A stretch of 37,435 bases of DNA from an uncultured Prevotellaceae bacterium (lineage in GTDB: Bacteria; Bacteroidota; Bacteroidia; Bacteroidales; Bacteroidaceae). The DNA is taken from NCBI GenBank assembly GCA_902767045.1, contig CACXFT010000051.1:1-37435 (forward strand). The letters are read 5' to 3'. Under the pieces are notes generated by a model, which was not told the origin of the DNA, searched no databases, and was given only the letters and a program-made list of their open reading frames with translations. Within the stretch, counting starts at the first letter, position 1. Each line of letters starts with the position of its first letter. Shown one piece after another: positions 8,522 to 16,527 of this stretch. The position numbers were made by a program, and so were the translations under genes.

Positions 8522-8719
8522 TACACTGCAATTTCTTTTGTTACCACGTTGATTCCCAGTGCAACCATGATTGAATGGGACCTGGCTTATTCGGAAAGGG
8601 GATGGTGCATGGTTGAAGGCAACGATGTTGGGGAAGCCTATCTGTACCAAGCTCCTCGTCAAATAGGAATGAAAGAAAAGATATTAAGAAAAATTGATGA
8701 ATATGTTACGGGGGAATAG
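8522..8719 (+). pseudogene. Orphan C-terminus of a second ATPgrasp_ST gene
   Basis: After a TGA at 8519-8521, a frame of 65 codons runs to TAG at 8717-8719. It contains WDLAYSERGWCMVEGNDVGE followed by AYLYQAP, nearly the same as WDLAYSTKGWCMVEGNDVGD and FHLYQVP at the end of the intact gene just upstream. Its tail (RQIGMKEKILRKIDEYVTGE) differs from that gene, so it derives from a homologue and not from a simple local copy. The N-terminal two thirds, including the ATP site, are absent. It probably marks where one ATPgrasp_ST allele replaced another by homologous recombination. Confidence 0.75.
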
Positions 8720-8786
8720 TTATTGGCTCTATAGGAAGTCATTAATGCATCCTACATAATCAGAATATTAGACATCTATACCGTTT

Positions 8787-9002
8787 ATGCCTAACGACAT
8801 CAAACCTCAGCTTTCATCTTTCTTCACGAAAGCCAATCTTAGATCATACTTCGAGGAGAAGCTGCGAAGGAAGAGGGGGGCGGCTGAGACCACCTGACAC
8901 CGGAGAAATTCTTCGAAAGAGAACCCATATTAAAAGGTTTGAAATCGATAGGAGACGTTTATTATGACATACGAAGTAATTCTGGTAACAGAACGATGCT
9001 GA
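8787..9002 (+). pseudogene. Unrecognised protein-like fragments in broken frames
   Basis: An ATG at 8787 opens 36 codons (MPNDIKPQLSSFFTKANLR, then SYFEEKLRRKRG) that end at TGA 8895-8897. Across a run of six G at 8875-8880, the frame beginning at 8888 continues in a protein-like way: LTPEKFFEREPILKGLKSIG, then DVYYDIRSNSG. The two look like one former protein split by a frameshift, because both have ordinary charged, helical composition. I do not recognise the family. The later part of the second frame (to 9139) overlaps the membrane fragment at 9003 and is probably noise. Confidence 0.35.
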
Positions 9003-9176
9003 ATCTCGACGATTACAAAACTGTTATTCAATTGGTATGTTTGGAATATATATCTGCTTTACTATCTTATCGCATTGATACCTTTTGTAGTGATGATAGG
9101 TTTCCCCTTGCACAGTTTGCTCTTTTTAAATTTGACTAATTTAATTTCTAAGAGGGATATTAATTTCTCTCAATAA
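9003..9176 (+). pseudogene. C-terminal tail of a lost membrane protein
   Basis: Directly after an in-frame TGA (9000-9002) there are 57 codons to TAA at 9174-9176. They read as a membrane protein tail: KLLFNWYVWNIYLLYYLIAL, then IPFVVMIGFPLHSLLFLNL, and a hydrophilic end ISKRDINFSQ. Two hydrophobic helices and the position just before wecE suggest the end of a polymerase, acyltransferase or flippase that was deleted. The frame overlapping it in a different phase (to 9139) has no comparable pattern. No start codon or N-terminus is present. From 9177 to 9205 nothing is seen except A+T-rich leader. Confidence 0.5.
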
Positions 9177-9205
9177 TAGATTCCCTAAAAATAATTTTAT
9201 TAACA

Positions 9206-10348
9206 ATGAATATTCCTTTCAACAAGCCTTACCTCACGGGTAAGGAGGCTCATTACATGTATCAGGCAGTTTACACAGGTAAGCTGTCAGGCAACGGCGT
9301 GTTCACAAAGAAGTGTCAGCAATTTTTTGAAGAGAAATATGGCTTCAAGAAGGCCATCCTCACTACCTCTGGTACGGATGCCTTAGAGATGGCTGCAATT
9401 CTCTGCGATGTGCAGCCTGGTGATGAAGTGATCGTGCCCTCTTACACATTCGTATCCACAGCCTTGGCTTTTATCCGTCAAGGAGCAAAGATTGTCTTTG
9501 CCGACAGTTGTGAGAACAATCCGAACATCGATGCAGATAAGATTGAGGCACTGATTACACCAAAGACGAAGGTAATCGTACCTGTTCATTATGCTGGTGT
9601 GGCCTGCGACATGGACAAGATTATGGACATTGCCAACCGCCACAATCTCTTCGTGGTGGAGGATGCCGCCCAGGCCATCGATTCATATTACAAAGGAAAG
9701 CCTCTTGGCGGCATCGGACATTTCGGTTGTTTCTCGTTCCACGAGACCAAGAACATCACGGCTGGTGGTGAGGGTGGTCTGTTGACCGTCAATGACGATC
9801 GGTTCATTCGCCGTGCAGAGATTATTTGGGAGAAAGGTACCAACCGTGCTGAGTTCTTCCGTGGTATGGTGAATAAGTATGGCTGGGTGGATACTGGTTC
9901 ATCGTTTCTCCCCGCCGAAATTAACTCTGCCTTCCTTTGGGCACAATTAGAGAGTCTTGATGAGATTCAAACTAAGCGCAAGAAACTTTGGGACCAGTAT
10001 TTTGTTGGATTGCAAGGATTGGCTGGAGAAGGTAGGTTCCGTTTACCCCAGATTCCTGGTTATGCCACTAACAATGCTCACATGTTCTATCTTGTGTGTC
10101 GCAATCTTGAAGAACGTACTGGACTGATTCAATACTTAAAAGGACAACATATCTCAGCAGTGTTTCATTATCTGAGCCTGCATCTGAGCGATTATTATAC
10201 CGCGCACCATAAAGAGGCTATACCCTCACTTCCACTCTGTGATAAATATGCTGATAGTCTTGTTCGCCTGCCTATGTATTATGAGCTTACATTAGAACAA
10301 GTTGATATGATTGTTGAATACATTAAAGACTATTATAATAGTCTGTGA
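9206..10348 (+). CDS. wecE: dTDP-4-amino-4,6-dideoxygalactose transaminase
   Basis: A 380-residue PLP enzyme of the DegT/DnrJ/EryC1/StrS family, with strong similarity along its length to E. coli WecE/RffA. Shared stretches are PSYTFVSTA, VPVHYAGVACDMD, FVVEDAAQA and GCFSFHETKNITAGGEGG, with the Schiff-base lysine at 182. WecE moves an amino group from glutamate to dTDP-4-keto-6-deoxyglucose, giving dTDP-Fuc4N. The length equals the E. coli enzyme. The dTDP-glucose genes needed upstream (rmlA, rmlB) are not in the window. It starts after the wreckage at 8516-9176 and begins the part of the locus that also holds a WecF-like transferase, which supports a Fuc4NAc-containing repeat unit. Confidence 0.88.
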   Translation: MNIPFNKPYLTGKEAHYMYQAVYTGKLSGNGVFTKKCQQFFEEKYGFKKAILTTSGTDALEMAAILCDVQPGDEVIVPSYTFVSTALAFIRQGAKIVFADSCENNPNIDADKIEALITPKTKVIVPVHYAGVACDMDKIMDIANRHNLFVVEDAAQAIDSYYKGKPLGGIGHFGCFSFHETKNITAGGEGGLLTVNDDRFIRRAEIIWEKGTNRAEFFRGMVNKYGWVDTGSSFLPAEINSAFLWAQLESLDEIQTKRKKLWDQYFVGLQGLAGEGRFRLPQIPGYATNNAHMFYLVCRNLEERTGLIQYLKGQHISAVFHYLSLHLSDYYTAHHKEAIPSLPLCDKYADSLVRLPMYYELTLEQVDMIVEYIKDYYNSL

Positions 10349-10355
10349 CATAGAA

Positions 10356-11420
10356 ATGAAAGCAGAGCGAAATTCGAGCATAGAACTGTTGCGAATTTTT
10401 GCGGCAATGGCTGTTGTTGTAGTTCACTATAATTATAGCTTCGCGTTTCGCATGAACAGTCCTGGGGGGAATTTGATGATACTCCACCTGACTGATAGTT
10501 TTGCAATTTCTGCAGTTAATACTTTCATGGTAATTACAGGATACTTCTCATGCCTTACATCTCGGAGAAGCCTCGGAAAAGTCGCAAGTCTTTTATTTCA
10601 AGTATCATTTTGGCATACGACCTTTTATCTTGTTCGTTGCATACAAGGCACTGCTGTACCGTCATTGCACGATTTTGTGCTCAGCATCATCCATCCAGAT
10701 TATTTTGTAACACTTTATGTCGTGGTTTTTGTGTTTTCTCCTTACATTAATCGTCTGTTAAACACATTAACACTGCGTGAGTTCAGATTCTTGCTTTTTT
10801 TATGTGTAATCATTTTTTCTGTTTATGCTTTTTTCATAGATATTTTGTATCGTGATTATAATGTCAACTTCAGAACTGGCAGCCCTGTCGGAATCACAGG
10901 AGGTCAAGGTGGGTGTAGTTTTGTTAATTTTTGCTTAGCCTATCTAATTGGAGCATATATTCAAAAGAAAGACACGCATTTGTCATGTCTGCAAGCAATA
11001 ACAGGATTTATCGTATGCGGCTTGTTGCAATGGTTTCTTAGATATTTGGAATTACATGTTGGGGTTGAGAGCGTGAAACTAATGGCCCGTTGTTATCATA
11101 ACCCGTTAATTTTGGCTCAAGCCGCATTCGCTCTTTTGTTTGCAAAAGGGTTTATTCTCAGGAGTCCAGTAATTAACAAATTAGCAGGAGCAGCATTCAC
11201 TTGTTATATGGTACAGTTCTTTTTCTTCCAATATATTGATATTGAGTATGCTGTTCATCAGTCTGTTGGCTATTTACTTAGTCATATAGTGCTAAGTGCA
11301 TGTATTGTTTATGTCGCATCTTATGTGCTATATCTTTTATATAAGAATACATTGGAGCGTATATTTGTTCCATTATATCAAATAATGATACCATACGAAC
11401 AAAAGGAAGACAGGAAATGA
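10356..11420 (+). CDS. Membrane acyltransferase (acyltransferase 3 family)
   Basis: A 354-residue polytopic protein of the AT3 family. The start RNSSIELLRIFAAMAVVVVH carries the conserved arginine and histidine of the first helix, and FMVITGYFSC matches the usual FxxxSGY motif. The ATG at 10356 is used, seven bases after the wecE stop; an in-frame ATG at 10311 inside wecE would add a non-family extension. It overlaps the wecF-like gene by 4 bases. Its position between wecE and wecF raises the question of whether it acylates the Fuc4N sugar. However, E. coli uses a soluble GNAT enzyme (WecD) for that step, and AT3 proteins normally act on the polymer or lipid-linked unit, so O-acylation is more likely. 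Confidence 0.78.
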   Translation: MKAERNSSIELLRIFAAMAVVVVHYNYSFAFRMNSPGGNLMILHLTDSFAISAVNTFMVITGYFSCLTSRRSLGKVASLLFQVSFWHTTFYLVRCIQGTAVPSLHDFVLSIIHPDYFVTLYVVVFVFSPYINRLLNTLTLREFRFLLFLCVIIFSVYAFFIDILYRDYNVNFRTGSPVGITGGQGGCSFVNFCLAYLIGAYIQKKDTHLSCLQAITGFIVCGLLQWFLRYLELHVGVESVKLMARCYHNPLILAQAAFALLFAKGFILRSPVINKLAGAAFTCYMVQFFFFQYIDIEYAVHQSVGYLLSHIVLSACIVYVASYVLYLLYKNTLERIFVPLYQIMIPYEQKEDRK

Positions 11421-12526
11421 ATCTACATATAATGCCCGATGAGAAGGTCGTTACCCGTGCTGTCAAAAGTTTTGATTCTGTATTGCCAGGGCAGAATCAA
11501 TATGTCATCATGGTTCCTAGTGCTGATTATAAGTGTAAGCATGTTTGTATAGACTTGCCTAATGTACACAAATTGGTCTATGATACGGATACTTTCTGGT
11601 ATGAGATTGGTGATATAAGCCAGTACAAACATATCATAATCCATTTTATGACAGACGAGTCCGTTGCCTTTATTAACAGGATAGAGCACCCAAACATTAC
11701 ATGGGTGGCATGGGGGGCAGACCTTTATAATGAACTGCTTGTGGAAAGAGGATTCCGATTATACGCGAATCCACTAGTTGTTTATAAAGGTAATAGGATT
11801 GTGCGTCGCTTACGTTATATTAAGCACATTTTGATAGACAAGAAATGCAATGTGCAGGATAGGCTGAATGCTATAAGGAAAACCAGGAACCTATGTATTA
11901 ATAGTGGTGACTATGAACTCTTGCAGAAATACTATCCAGAAGTCGGAGAGAAAAACCGAAAGCATTTCTTTTACTATCCGATAGATGAGATCGTTCCGAC
12001 CTCTCTTATGGGATCAATGACATTGGGCAATGCTATCATGGTGGGAAACTCTGCTGCACTGACCAACAATCATGTTTCTGTCTACAAGAGACTTTCAAAA
12101 CTTAGGTTAAAAGACAGAAAAATCATTTCTCCATTAAGCTATGGGGGAAAGAATGAAGAGACTATAAAAAAAGGGCAAGAAATACTTGGTGACAGATTCG
12201 TACCATTGACAGATTTTATGCCATTGGATGAATACAATCGTCTTTTGTTGACTGTTAGAACTTTTATCTTTGGAAGTTACAGGCAACAGGCTATGGGTAA
12301 TATTATTGTCGCTTTATACTTGGGCGCAACTGTTTTCTTGGACAAACGAAATACGATTATGTCAAGGTTGCAGGAAATGGGGTGTGTATTCTTCTCGATA
12401 GATGAATTAGAAAAAAGAATTGACTACAGACTTTCTGAGGCAGAAATTGAACAAAACCGTACGCAACTTAGGAAGTGTTATAGTAAAGAGAGGCAAATTA
12501 GATATATTAAGGAATATTTTAGTTAG
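11417..12526 (+). CDS. WecF-like TDP-Fuc4NAc:lipid-linked disaccharide transferase (GT56)
   Basis: A 369-residue protein resembling GT56 (WecF/RffT), which in enterobacteria adds Fuc4NAc to ManNAcA-GlcNAc-PP-undecaprenol at the inner membrane. Shared marks are VAWGADLYNEL (WecF: IWGADLYEL), MVGNSAALTNNHV (LVGNSGDRSNEHI), ISPLSYGG, and FGSYRQQAMGNI near the nucleotide site. The ATGA overlap with the preceding acyltransferase and the presence of wecE two genes upstream agree with Fuc4NAc as donor. The exact acceptor cannot be read from the sequence. The N-terminal half is less conserved, as expected for the acceptor domain. Confidence 0.78.
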   Translation: MNLHIMPDEKVVTRAVKSFDSVLPGQNQYVIMVPSADYKCKHVCIDLPNVHKLVYDTDTFWYEIGDISQYKHIIIHFMTDESVAFINRIEHPNITWVAWGADLYNELLVERGFRLYANPLVVYKGNRIVRRLRYIKHILIDKKCNVQDRLNAIRKTRNLCINSGDYELLQKYYPEVGEKNRKHFFYYPIDEIVPTSLMGSMTLGNAIMVGNSAALTNNHVSVYKRLSKLRLKDRKIISPLSYGGKNEETIKKGQEILGDRFVPLTDFMPLDEYNRLLLTVRTFIFGSYRQQAMGNIIVALYLGATVFLDKRNTIMSRLQEMGCVFFSIDELEKRIDYRLSEAEIEQNRTQLRKCYSKERQIRYIKEYFS

Positions 12527-12541
12527 ATAGTTGACAAATAG

Positions 12542-13687
12542 ATGAAAATTGCTTTTATCTCTTTTTTTGATGTACATAACCGCACCGCAAGGAGTGGGGT
12601 TCCGTATAGTATTTATAAGCAGTTCTCGAAAACAGAAGAAGTGGACTGGATAAACCCTGTTGATAGCCGGATATACAAGTTGGGATTTGGTATTTACAAA
12701 TGTTTCCAACGAATAGTAAATCACTTCGGCTATTCCGTTAATAATAACACATCGTATATGAGCAGGATTATAGCGTGGAGTGTTAATCCTGCATTAAAGA
12801 GAAAACATTATGATGCTATTTTTACAATGTTACATTTTGAAACGGTCTACCTAAATACAAATATTCCGTGTTATACTCGCACAGACACATTGTTCCGTTC
12901 TGCAACAGAGATATTCGGCGAAAGCTATCCTCAATGGTTTATTAAGCACAGTTATGCGCTAGAGAAAAAAGCCCTGAATAAGCTTACGTGTCTTTTTGCT
13001 GCCAGTCAATGGATGGCAGATGAAGCGTTCAGGTGGTTTCCAGAATTGCCCAAAAAGAAAGTGAAGTTCATTGAAACTGGTGCGAACCTCGACAGGGAGT
13101 ATATCAAGTATGAAGAGAGAGAGTATGGCATAGACAAACCGTTGCGTATGCTGTTTGCAGGGTATGACGTCAAAAAGAAAGGCCTTGACATAGCTTTTGA
13201 GACGATGAGGATTCTTCGTGATAAATACCATCTTTTGGTGTCTTTGACAGCTATAGGAGGTAAACCCTGCGACCACATGATTATAGATAAGTCTTTTAAA
13301 TATGTAGGAATGCTTGACAAGAACATACCAAATGAATTTGATCTTTTTTATGAAGAGTTCGCTAAGGCAAACCTTTTCCTCTTTCCAACTCGGAATGAGT
13401 ATCATGGTATTGTGAATTGTGAAGCAGCTGCATACGGATTACCCATTTTCTCTCATGATACTTGTGGCGTTTCGTCTTATGTAATAAATAGCGTAAACGG
13501 TCATGTCCTTCCTATGGAGTCTTCACCAGAATTGTTTGCAGAAACGATATATATATCACTCAAGAATAATCTGATGAAAGATTACTCTGAAAATTCTCGT
13601 AAGCTCTATGAGGAGCGTTTCAATTGGGATGTGTGGGGGAGGAGAGTCTTGGCAGAAATGAGACGTAATTCAGAAAAGAACAATTAG
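12542..13687 (+). CDS. Glycosyltransferase, GT4-like (GT-B fold)
   Basis: A 381-residue putative glycosyltransferase. The C-terminal half holds the GT4 pattern: LRMLFAGYDVKKKGLD (start of the nucleotide-binding domain), then NLFLFPTRNEYHGIVNCEAAAYGLP, a version of the family's ExFGxxxxEAMAxGxP motif, and GVSSYVINSVNGHVLP. The N-terminal half (MKIAFISFFDVHNRTARSGV) is the acceptor domain. It has no signal peptide and should act on lipid-linked sugars at the cytoplasmic face. Donor and acceptor are unknown. It begins 15 bases after the wecF-like gene. Confidence 0.8.
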   Translation: MKIAFISFFDVHNRTARSGVPYSIYKQFSKTEEVDWINPVDSRIYKLGFGIYKCFQRIVNHFGYSVNNNTSYMSRIIAWSVNPALKRKHYDAIFTMLHFETVYLNTNIPCYTRTDTLFRSATEIFGESYPQWFIKHSYALEKKALNKLTCLFAASQWMADEAFRWFPELPKKKVKFIETGANLDREYIKYEEREYGIDKPLRMLFAGYDVKKKGLDIAFETMRILRDKYHLLVSLTAIGGKPCDHMIIDKSFKYVGMLDKNIPNEFDLFYEEFAKANLFLFPTRNEYHGIVNCEAAAYGLPIFSHDTCGVSSYVINSVNGHVLPMESSPELFAETIYISLKNNLMKDYSENSRKLYEERFNWDVWGRRVLAEMRRNSEKNN

Positions 13688-13704
13688 GTGAAATAAGGCT
13701 CTTC

Positions 13705-14922
13705 ATGAAAGTTACTAAAATATCACTTTTCGTCGTTGCATCATTATTGTTCCTGGGCAGTAATGTTCTTGCCTCAATCGGAATCAACGAAAACAGCTTT
13801 CAAGCTTTCATAATGTTCTTGTCTTTTTGTTCTGCATACCATTTAATTAATCAATGGAAGAAAAGAGTTGCTTTGGTCCTTCTATTATTATTTGTTGTTA
13901 TGGCTTCTGTGTTGAAACTCTATATTGATAGGGGAGAGGGAACTCGATCTATTGTGATGTCATTCCTTGCCGCTCCGATTGTTATGGCCTCCATACCTGT
14001 CTTTTCAAATCAGACCGTCTACAAATATCATTCTTTTTGGACGAAATCCTTGAAGATTATTTTATACTCGTTTCTTGTTGAAATTGGCATTGTCTATTTC
14101 GAAAGAATAACTGGGAAGATGGTGTTTGGATGGGCTTCTTTGAAATCGGGGATAGACATGATAAAAAGCGTGGGCGTGGAAGAATTCAGATCTACAGGCA
14201 TGTATGGACATCCACTTTATAACGCATTGATGGTTTCTACTGCAATGGCATTTGTGTTGGTGTCAAGCTTAAAGCCGAAATATAAGTTTTTGCTCTGGGG
14301 AATGGGGTATGGGGCCATTCTGTGTTTTAACACGCGTGGTAGCATCGTAGGAAACGCCCTGTTGCTGGCCGTTTATGTCCTCAACACTATTCTAATAAAT
14401 AGAAAGATGAAGGACTCGACAAAAACAGGAATTTTAGCTGCCGGTTCCTTAGCAGCAGGAGTAGCTTTCTTCTTATTATCTTCTGGCTTGGTCGGTGGCC
14501 GACTGATGTCAATGGGACTTGTTGATGACAGTAGTGCGCAGGTACGTCTTGATATTATTGAGTTTGTTTCAAGTATTCATTTGCAAGATTATCTCTTTGG
14601 CATGAATTTCCAAGATTATAACAAGCTACTTTTTAGTAATGGTATGTCTGCTACGGAAAATTGGTGGGTTGATTATTTGTTTCGTTGTGGGTTGGTATTC
14701 TTAATTTGTTATATGCTGTTTTACACACTTTATTTAAAAGAAGAATTTCGCTATTATAGACTCTTTGACAAACTTTACGTTACTATCGCTTTTTTGTTTA
14801 TAGCAACGACTAATAATTCTCTTTCGACATCTTTTGTAGCACTTTTTTACTATCTTTTTCTTATTCGCCTTTTTAATCCTCCCACTTTCCAGACTATTGT
14901 GAGAAAGAAATATTTGATGTAA
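13705..14922 (+). CDS. O-antigen/capsule polymerase, Wzy-like
   Basis: A 405-residue membrane protein with about ten to twelve hydrophobic segments and a larger periplasmic loop near residues 270-320, the usual plan of Wzy/O-antigen ligase family proteins. Marks are STGMYGHPLYNALM, CFNTRGSIVGNALL, and FGMNFQDYNKLLFSNG, followed by ENWWVDYLFRCG. The loop motifs and the TRG-like arginine resemble those found in Wzy proteins of streptococcal and Bacteroidales capsules. It would join repeat units in the periplasm after Wzx export. Sequence identity in this family is always low, so the call rests on topology and place in the locus; it is the only polymerase candidate in the window. Confidence 0.72.
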   Translation: MKVTKISLFVVASLLFLGSNVLASIGINENSFQAFIMFLSFCSAYHLINQWKKRVALVLLLLFVVMASVLKLYIDRGEGTRSIVMSFLAAPIVMASIPVFSNQTVYKYHSFWTKSLKIILYSFLVEIGIVYFERITGKMVFGWASLKSGIDMIKSVGVEEFRSTGMYGHPLYNALMVSTAMAFVLVSSLKPKYKFLLWGMGYGAILCFNTRGSIVGNALLLAVYVLNTILINRKMKDSTKTGILAAGSLAAGVAFFLLSSGLVGGRLMSMGLVDDSSAQVRLDIIEFVSSIHLQDYLFGMNFQDYNKLLFSNGMSATENWWVDYLFRCGLVFLICYMLFYTLYLKEEFRYYRLFDKLYVTIAFLFIATTNNSLSTSFVALFYYLFLIRLFNPPTFQTIVRKKYLM

Positions 14923-14941
14923 TTTTAAGCGATATATCGGC

Positions 14942-15607
14942 ATGTTTTTGATAGAGTATTACAAAAAGCAGAAAATTGCCAGGCTGTGCGAAAGACTTGG
15001 CAAATATGGAAACCATGTTTTTATTGGTTTTCCTTTTAATGCAACCAGGCCCGAACGTGTATTCATAGATGACTATGCTGAAATCTTAAATCACGCAGAA
15101 ATTATTAATCCTATTGGTTCCTTCTGTTTAGGTAAATTTAGTACGATATCTACACATCTGACGGTTGTTACTGATAATCATACGCCAACAGTCGGAATAC
15201 CATATAGTTTTACAGGAATACTTCACATCAATGAACGAACCAAAGATGTGAAAGTGGGTGATGACTGCTGGTTGGGTACTCATGTGACTCTCTTGCCTGG
15301 TGCAAATATAGGAAGAGGTTCGGTTGTGGGTGCTAATACTTTGTGCAATAAAGTTACCCCCCCCTATGCAGTTCTTGTTGGTATTCCAGCAAAGATCGTC
15401 GGAGTAAAATTCTCATTAGAGCAGATTCTCAAGCATGAATCAGTAATTTATCCAAAAGAAGAACGGATGACAAGAGCTGAACTTGAAAACCTCTTCGCGA
15501 CATATTATCAAGGGATGAAGATCTTGGGTACAGATCATCTGTCAGAAGAAGATGAGTTAAGAGTTAACGATCTAATGAAATCACGCAATTTCACTCCATA
15601 CAAATGA
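14942..15607 (+). CDS. Left-handed beta-helix (hexapeptide) acetyltransferase
   Basis: A 221-residue hexapeptide-repeat protein of the CysE/LacA/NodL superfamily, which moves acetyl from acetyl-CoA to a sugar hydroxyl or amine. Repeats run from about 40 to 155 (VFIDDYAEI, then VKVGDDCWLG, THVTLLPGANIGRGSVVGAN). The catalytic histidine is probably H80 in VTDNHTPT, and VLVGIPAKIVG closes the helix as usual. The C-terminal 60 residues are a helical extension. It is a soluble candidate for the N-acetylation of dTDP-Fuc4N, because no GNAT-type WecD is present; this is inference. A run of eight C at 15357-15364 encodes T139-P140-P141 and could slip. It overlaps the next gene by 4 bases. Confidence 0.8.
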   Translation: MFLIEYYKKQKIARLCERLGKYGNHVFIGFPFNATRPERVFIDDYAEILNHAEIINPIGSFCLGKFSTISTHLTVVTDNHTPTVGIPYSFTGILHINERTKDVKVGDDCWLGTHVTLLPGANIGRGSVVGANTLCNKVTPPYAVLVGIPAKIVGVKFSLEQILKHESVIYPKEERMTRAELENLFATYYQGMKILGTDHLSEEDELRVNDLMKSRNFTPYK

Positions 15608-16527
15608 GGAACAGCTCTATTGACAATGTGCGAGGGTTTGCTATGTTGGTGATTATTTCATGGCATGTTATGAATATTCATTCTCCTTGGACAGATATGT
15701 GGACAATGCCAGTTTTCTTTGTGGTGATGGGCATTTTCTATAAACCGACTGACTGGTCAACACTTGTAAAAAAGAAAACAGCAACTTTGGTCGTTCCATG
15801 GTTGTTCTTTTCTATCCCGGATTTCTTGATGTCGCTTGCTCATCGAGGAGTGTTAGAGGTGATGAGAGTAATTTTTAATCCGTATCAGTATCTACATGCC
15901 GGCTCATGGTTTGTAGCTTGTACACTTTGGATATATGTTATAACGTATTGTTTATATCGGATTAAAAACAATCATCTACGTACTTGGATAACATGGTTAA
16001 TGATTATTGGAGGTTTTGTTTTGAGTAACACTCATGTACTTGGATACAGAACCGTGTTGCCTCTTAACATACATTCTGCTATGTGTATGTATATCTTCTT
16101 CGAAATGGGGAGACTGTTAGGAGTTGTTTTTCTTAAGTCTGATAAGAAAATATCGATTGTGACTGCCTGTGCAGGATTTACTTTTTGTGCTATTGACATC
16201 ACTTTACTGGGGGGGGTAAAACCATTTGACATTATCTGGGTCTCTTGGCAACAAAATGAATTGTTGATGTTGTTGAGATGTGTTGTTGGATGCTCTACTA
16301 TCCTGTCGATATGCAACTTGTTACCAAAATTGCCGATCGTCTCTTATTTAGGTAGATATTCTCTCATAGTTCTATTGTCACATTTTTACTTTATCAACAT
16401 CTTGCGTGACTTAGGTGTGTTGAGGTGGCATTTATACGCTCTGACTATTGTCTTAACGCTCGCTTTTACTTTCTTGAGCGTTCGGTATTTGCCTCAATTA
16501 GTAGGAGTCAAAACTAACAAAAAATGA
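15604..16527 (+). CDS. Membrane acyltransferase (short acyltransferase 3 family)
   Basis: A 307-residue polytopic protein, shorter than most AT3 enzymes. The N-terminus RNSSIDNVRGFAMLVIISWH holds the family arginine and first-helix histidine, and PVFFVVMGIFYK replaces the more usual FFxxSGY. About nine to ten hydrophobic segments follow. It resembles the short OAT-type acyltransferases of capsule loci that acetylate the polymer. The start shares ATGA with the preceding stop and the end does the same with the next gene. A run of eight G at 16209-16216 encodes the end of L202, G203, G204 and the start of V205; one-base slippage would cut off the last third. Confidence 0.77.
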   Translation: MRNSSIDNVRGFAMLVIISWHVMNIHSPWTDMWTMPVFFVVMGIFYKPTDWSTLVKKKTATLVVPWLFFSIPDFLMSLAHRGVLEVMRVIFNPYQYLHAGSWFVACTLWIYVITYCLYRIKNNHLRTWITWLMIIGGFVLSNTHVLGYRTVLPLNIHSAMCMYIFFEMGRLLGVVFLKSDKKISIVTACAGFTFCAIDITLLGGVKPFDIIWVSWQQNELLMLLRCVVGCSTILSICNLLPKLPIVSYLGRYSLIVLLSHFYFINILRDLGVLRWHLYALTIVLTLAFTFLSVRYLPQLVGVKTNKK

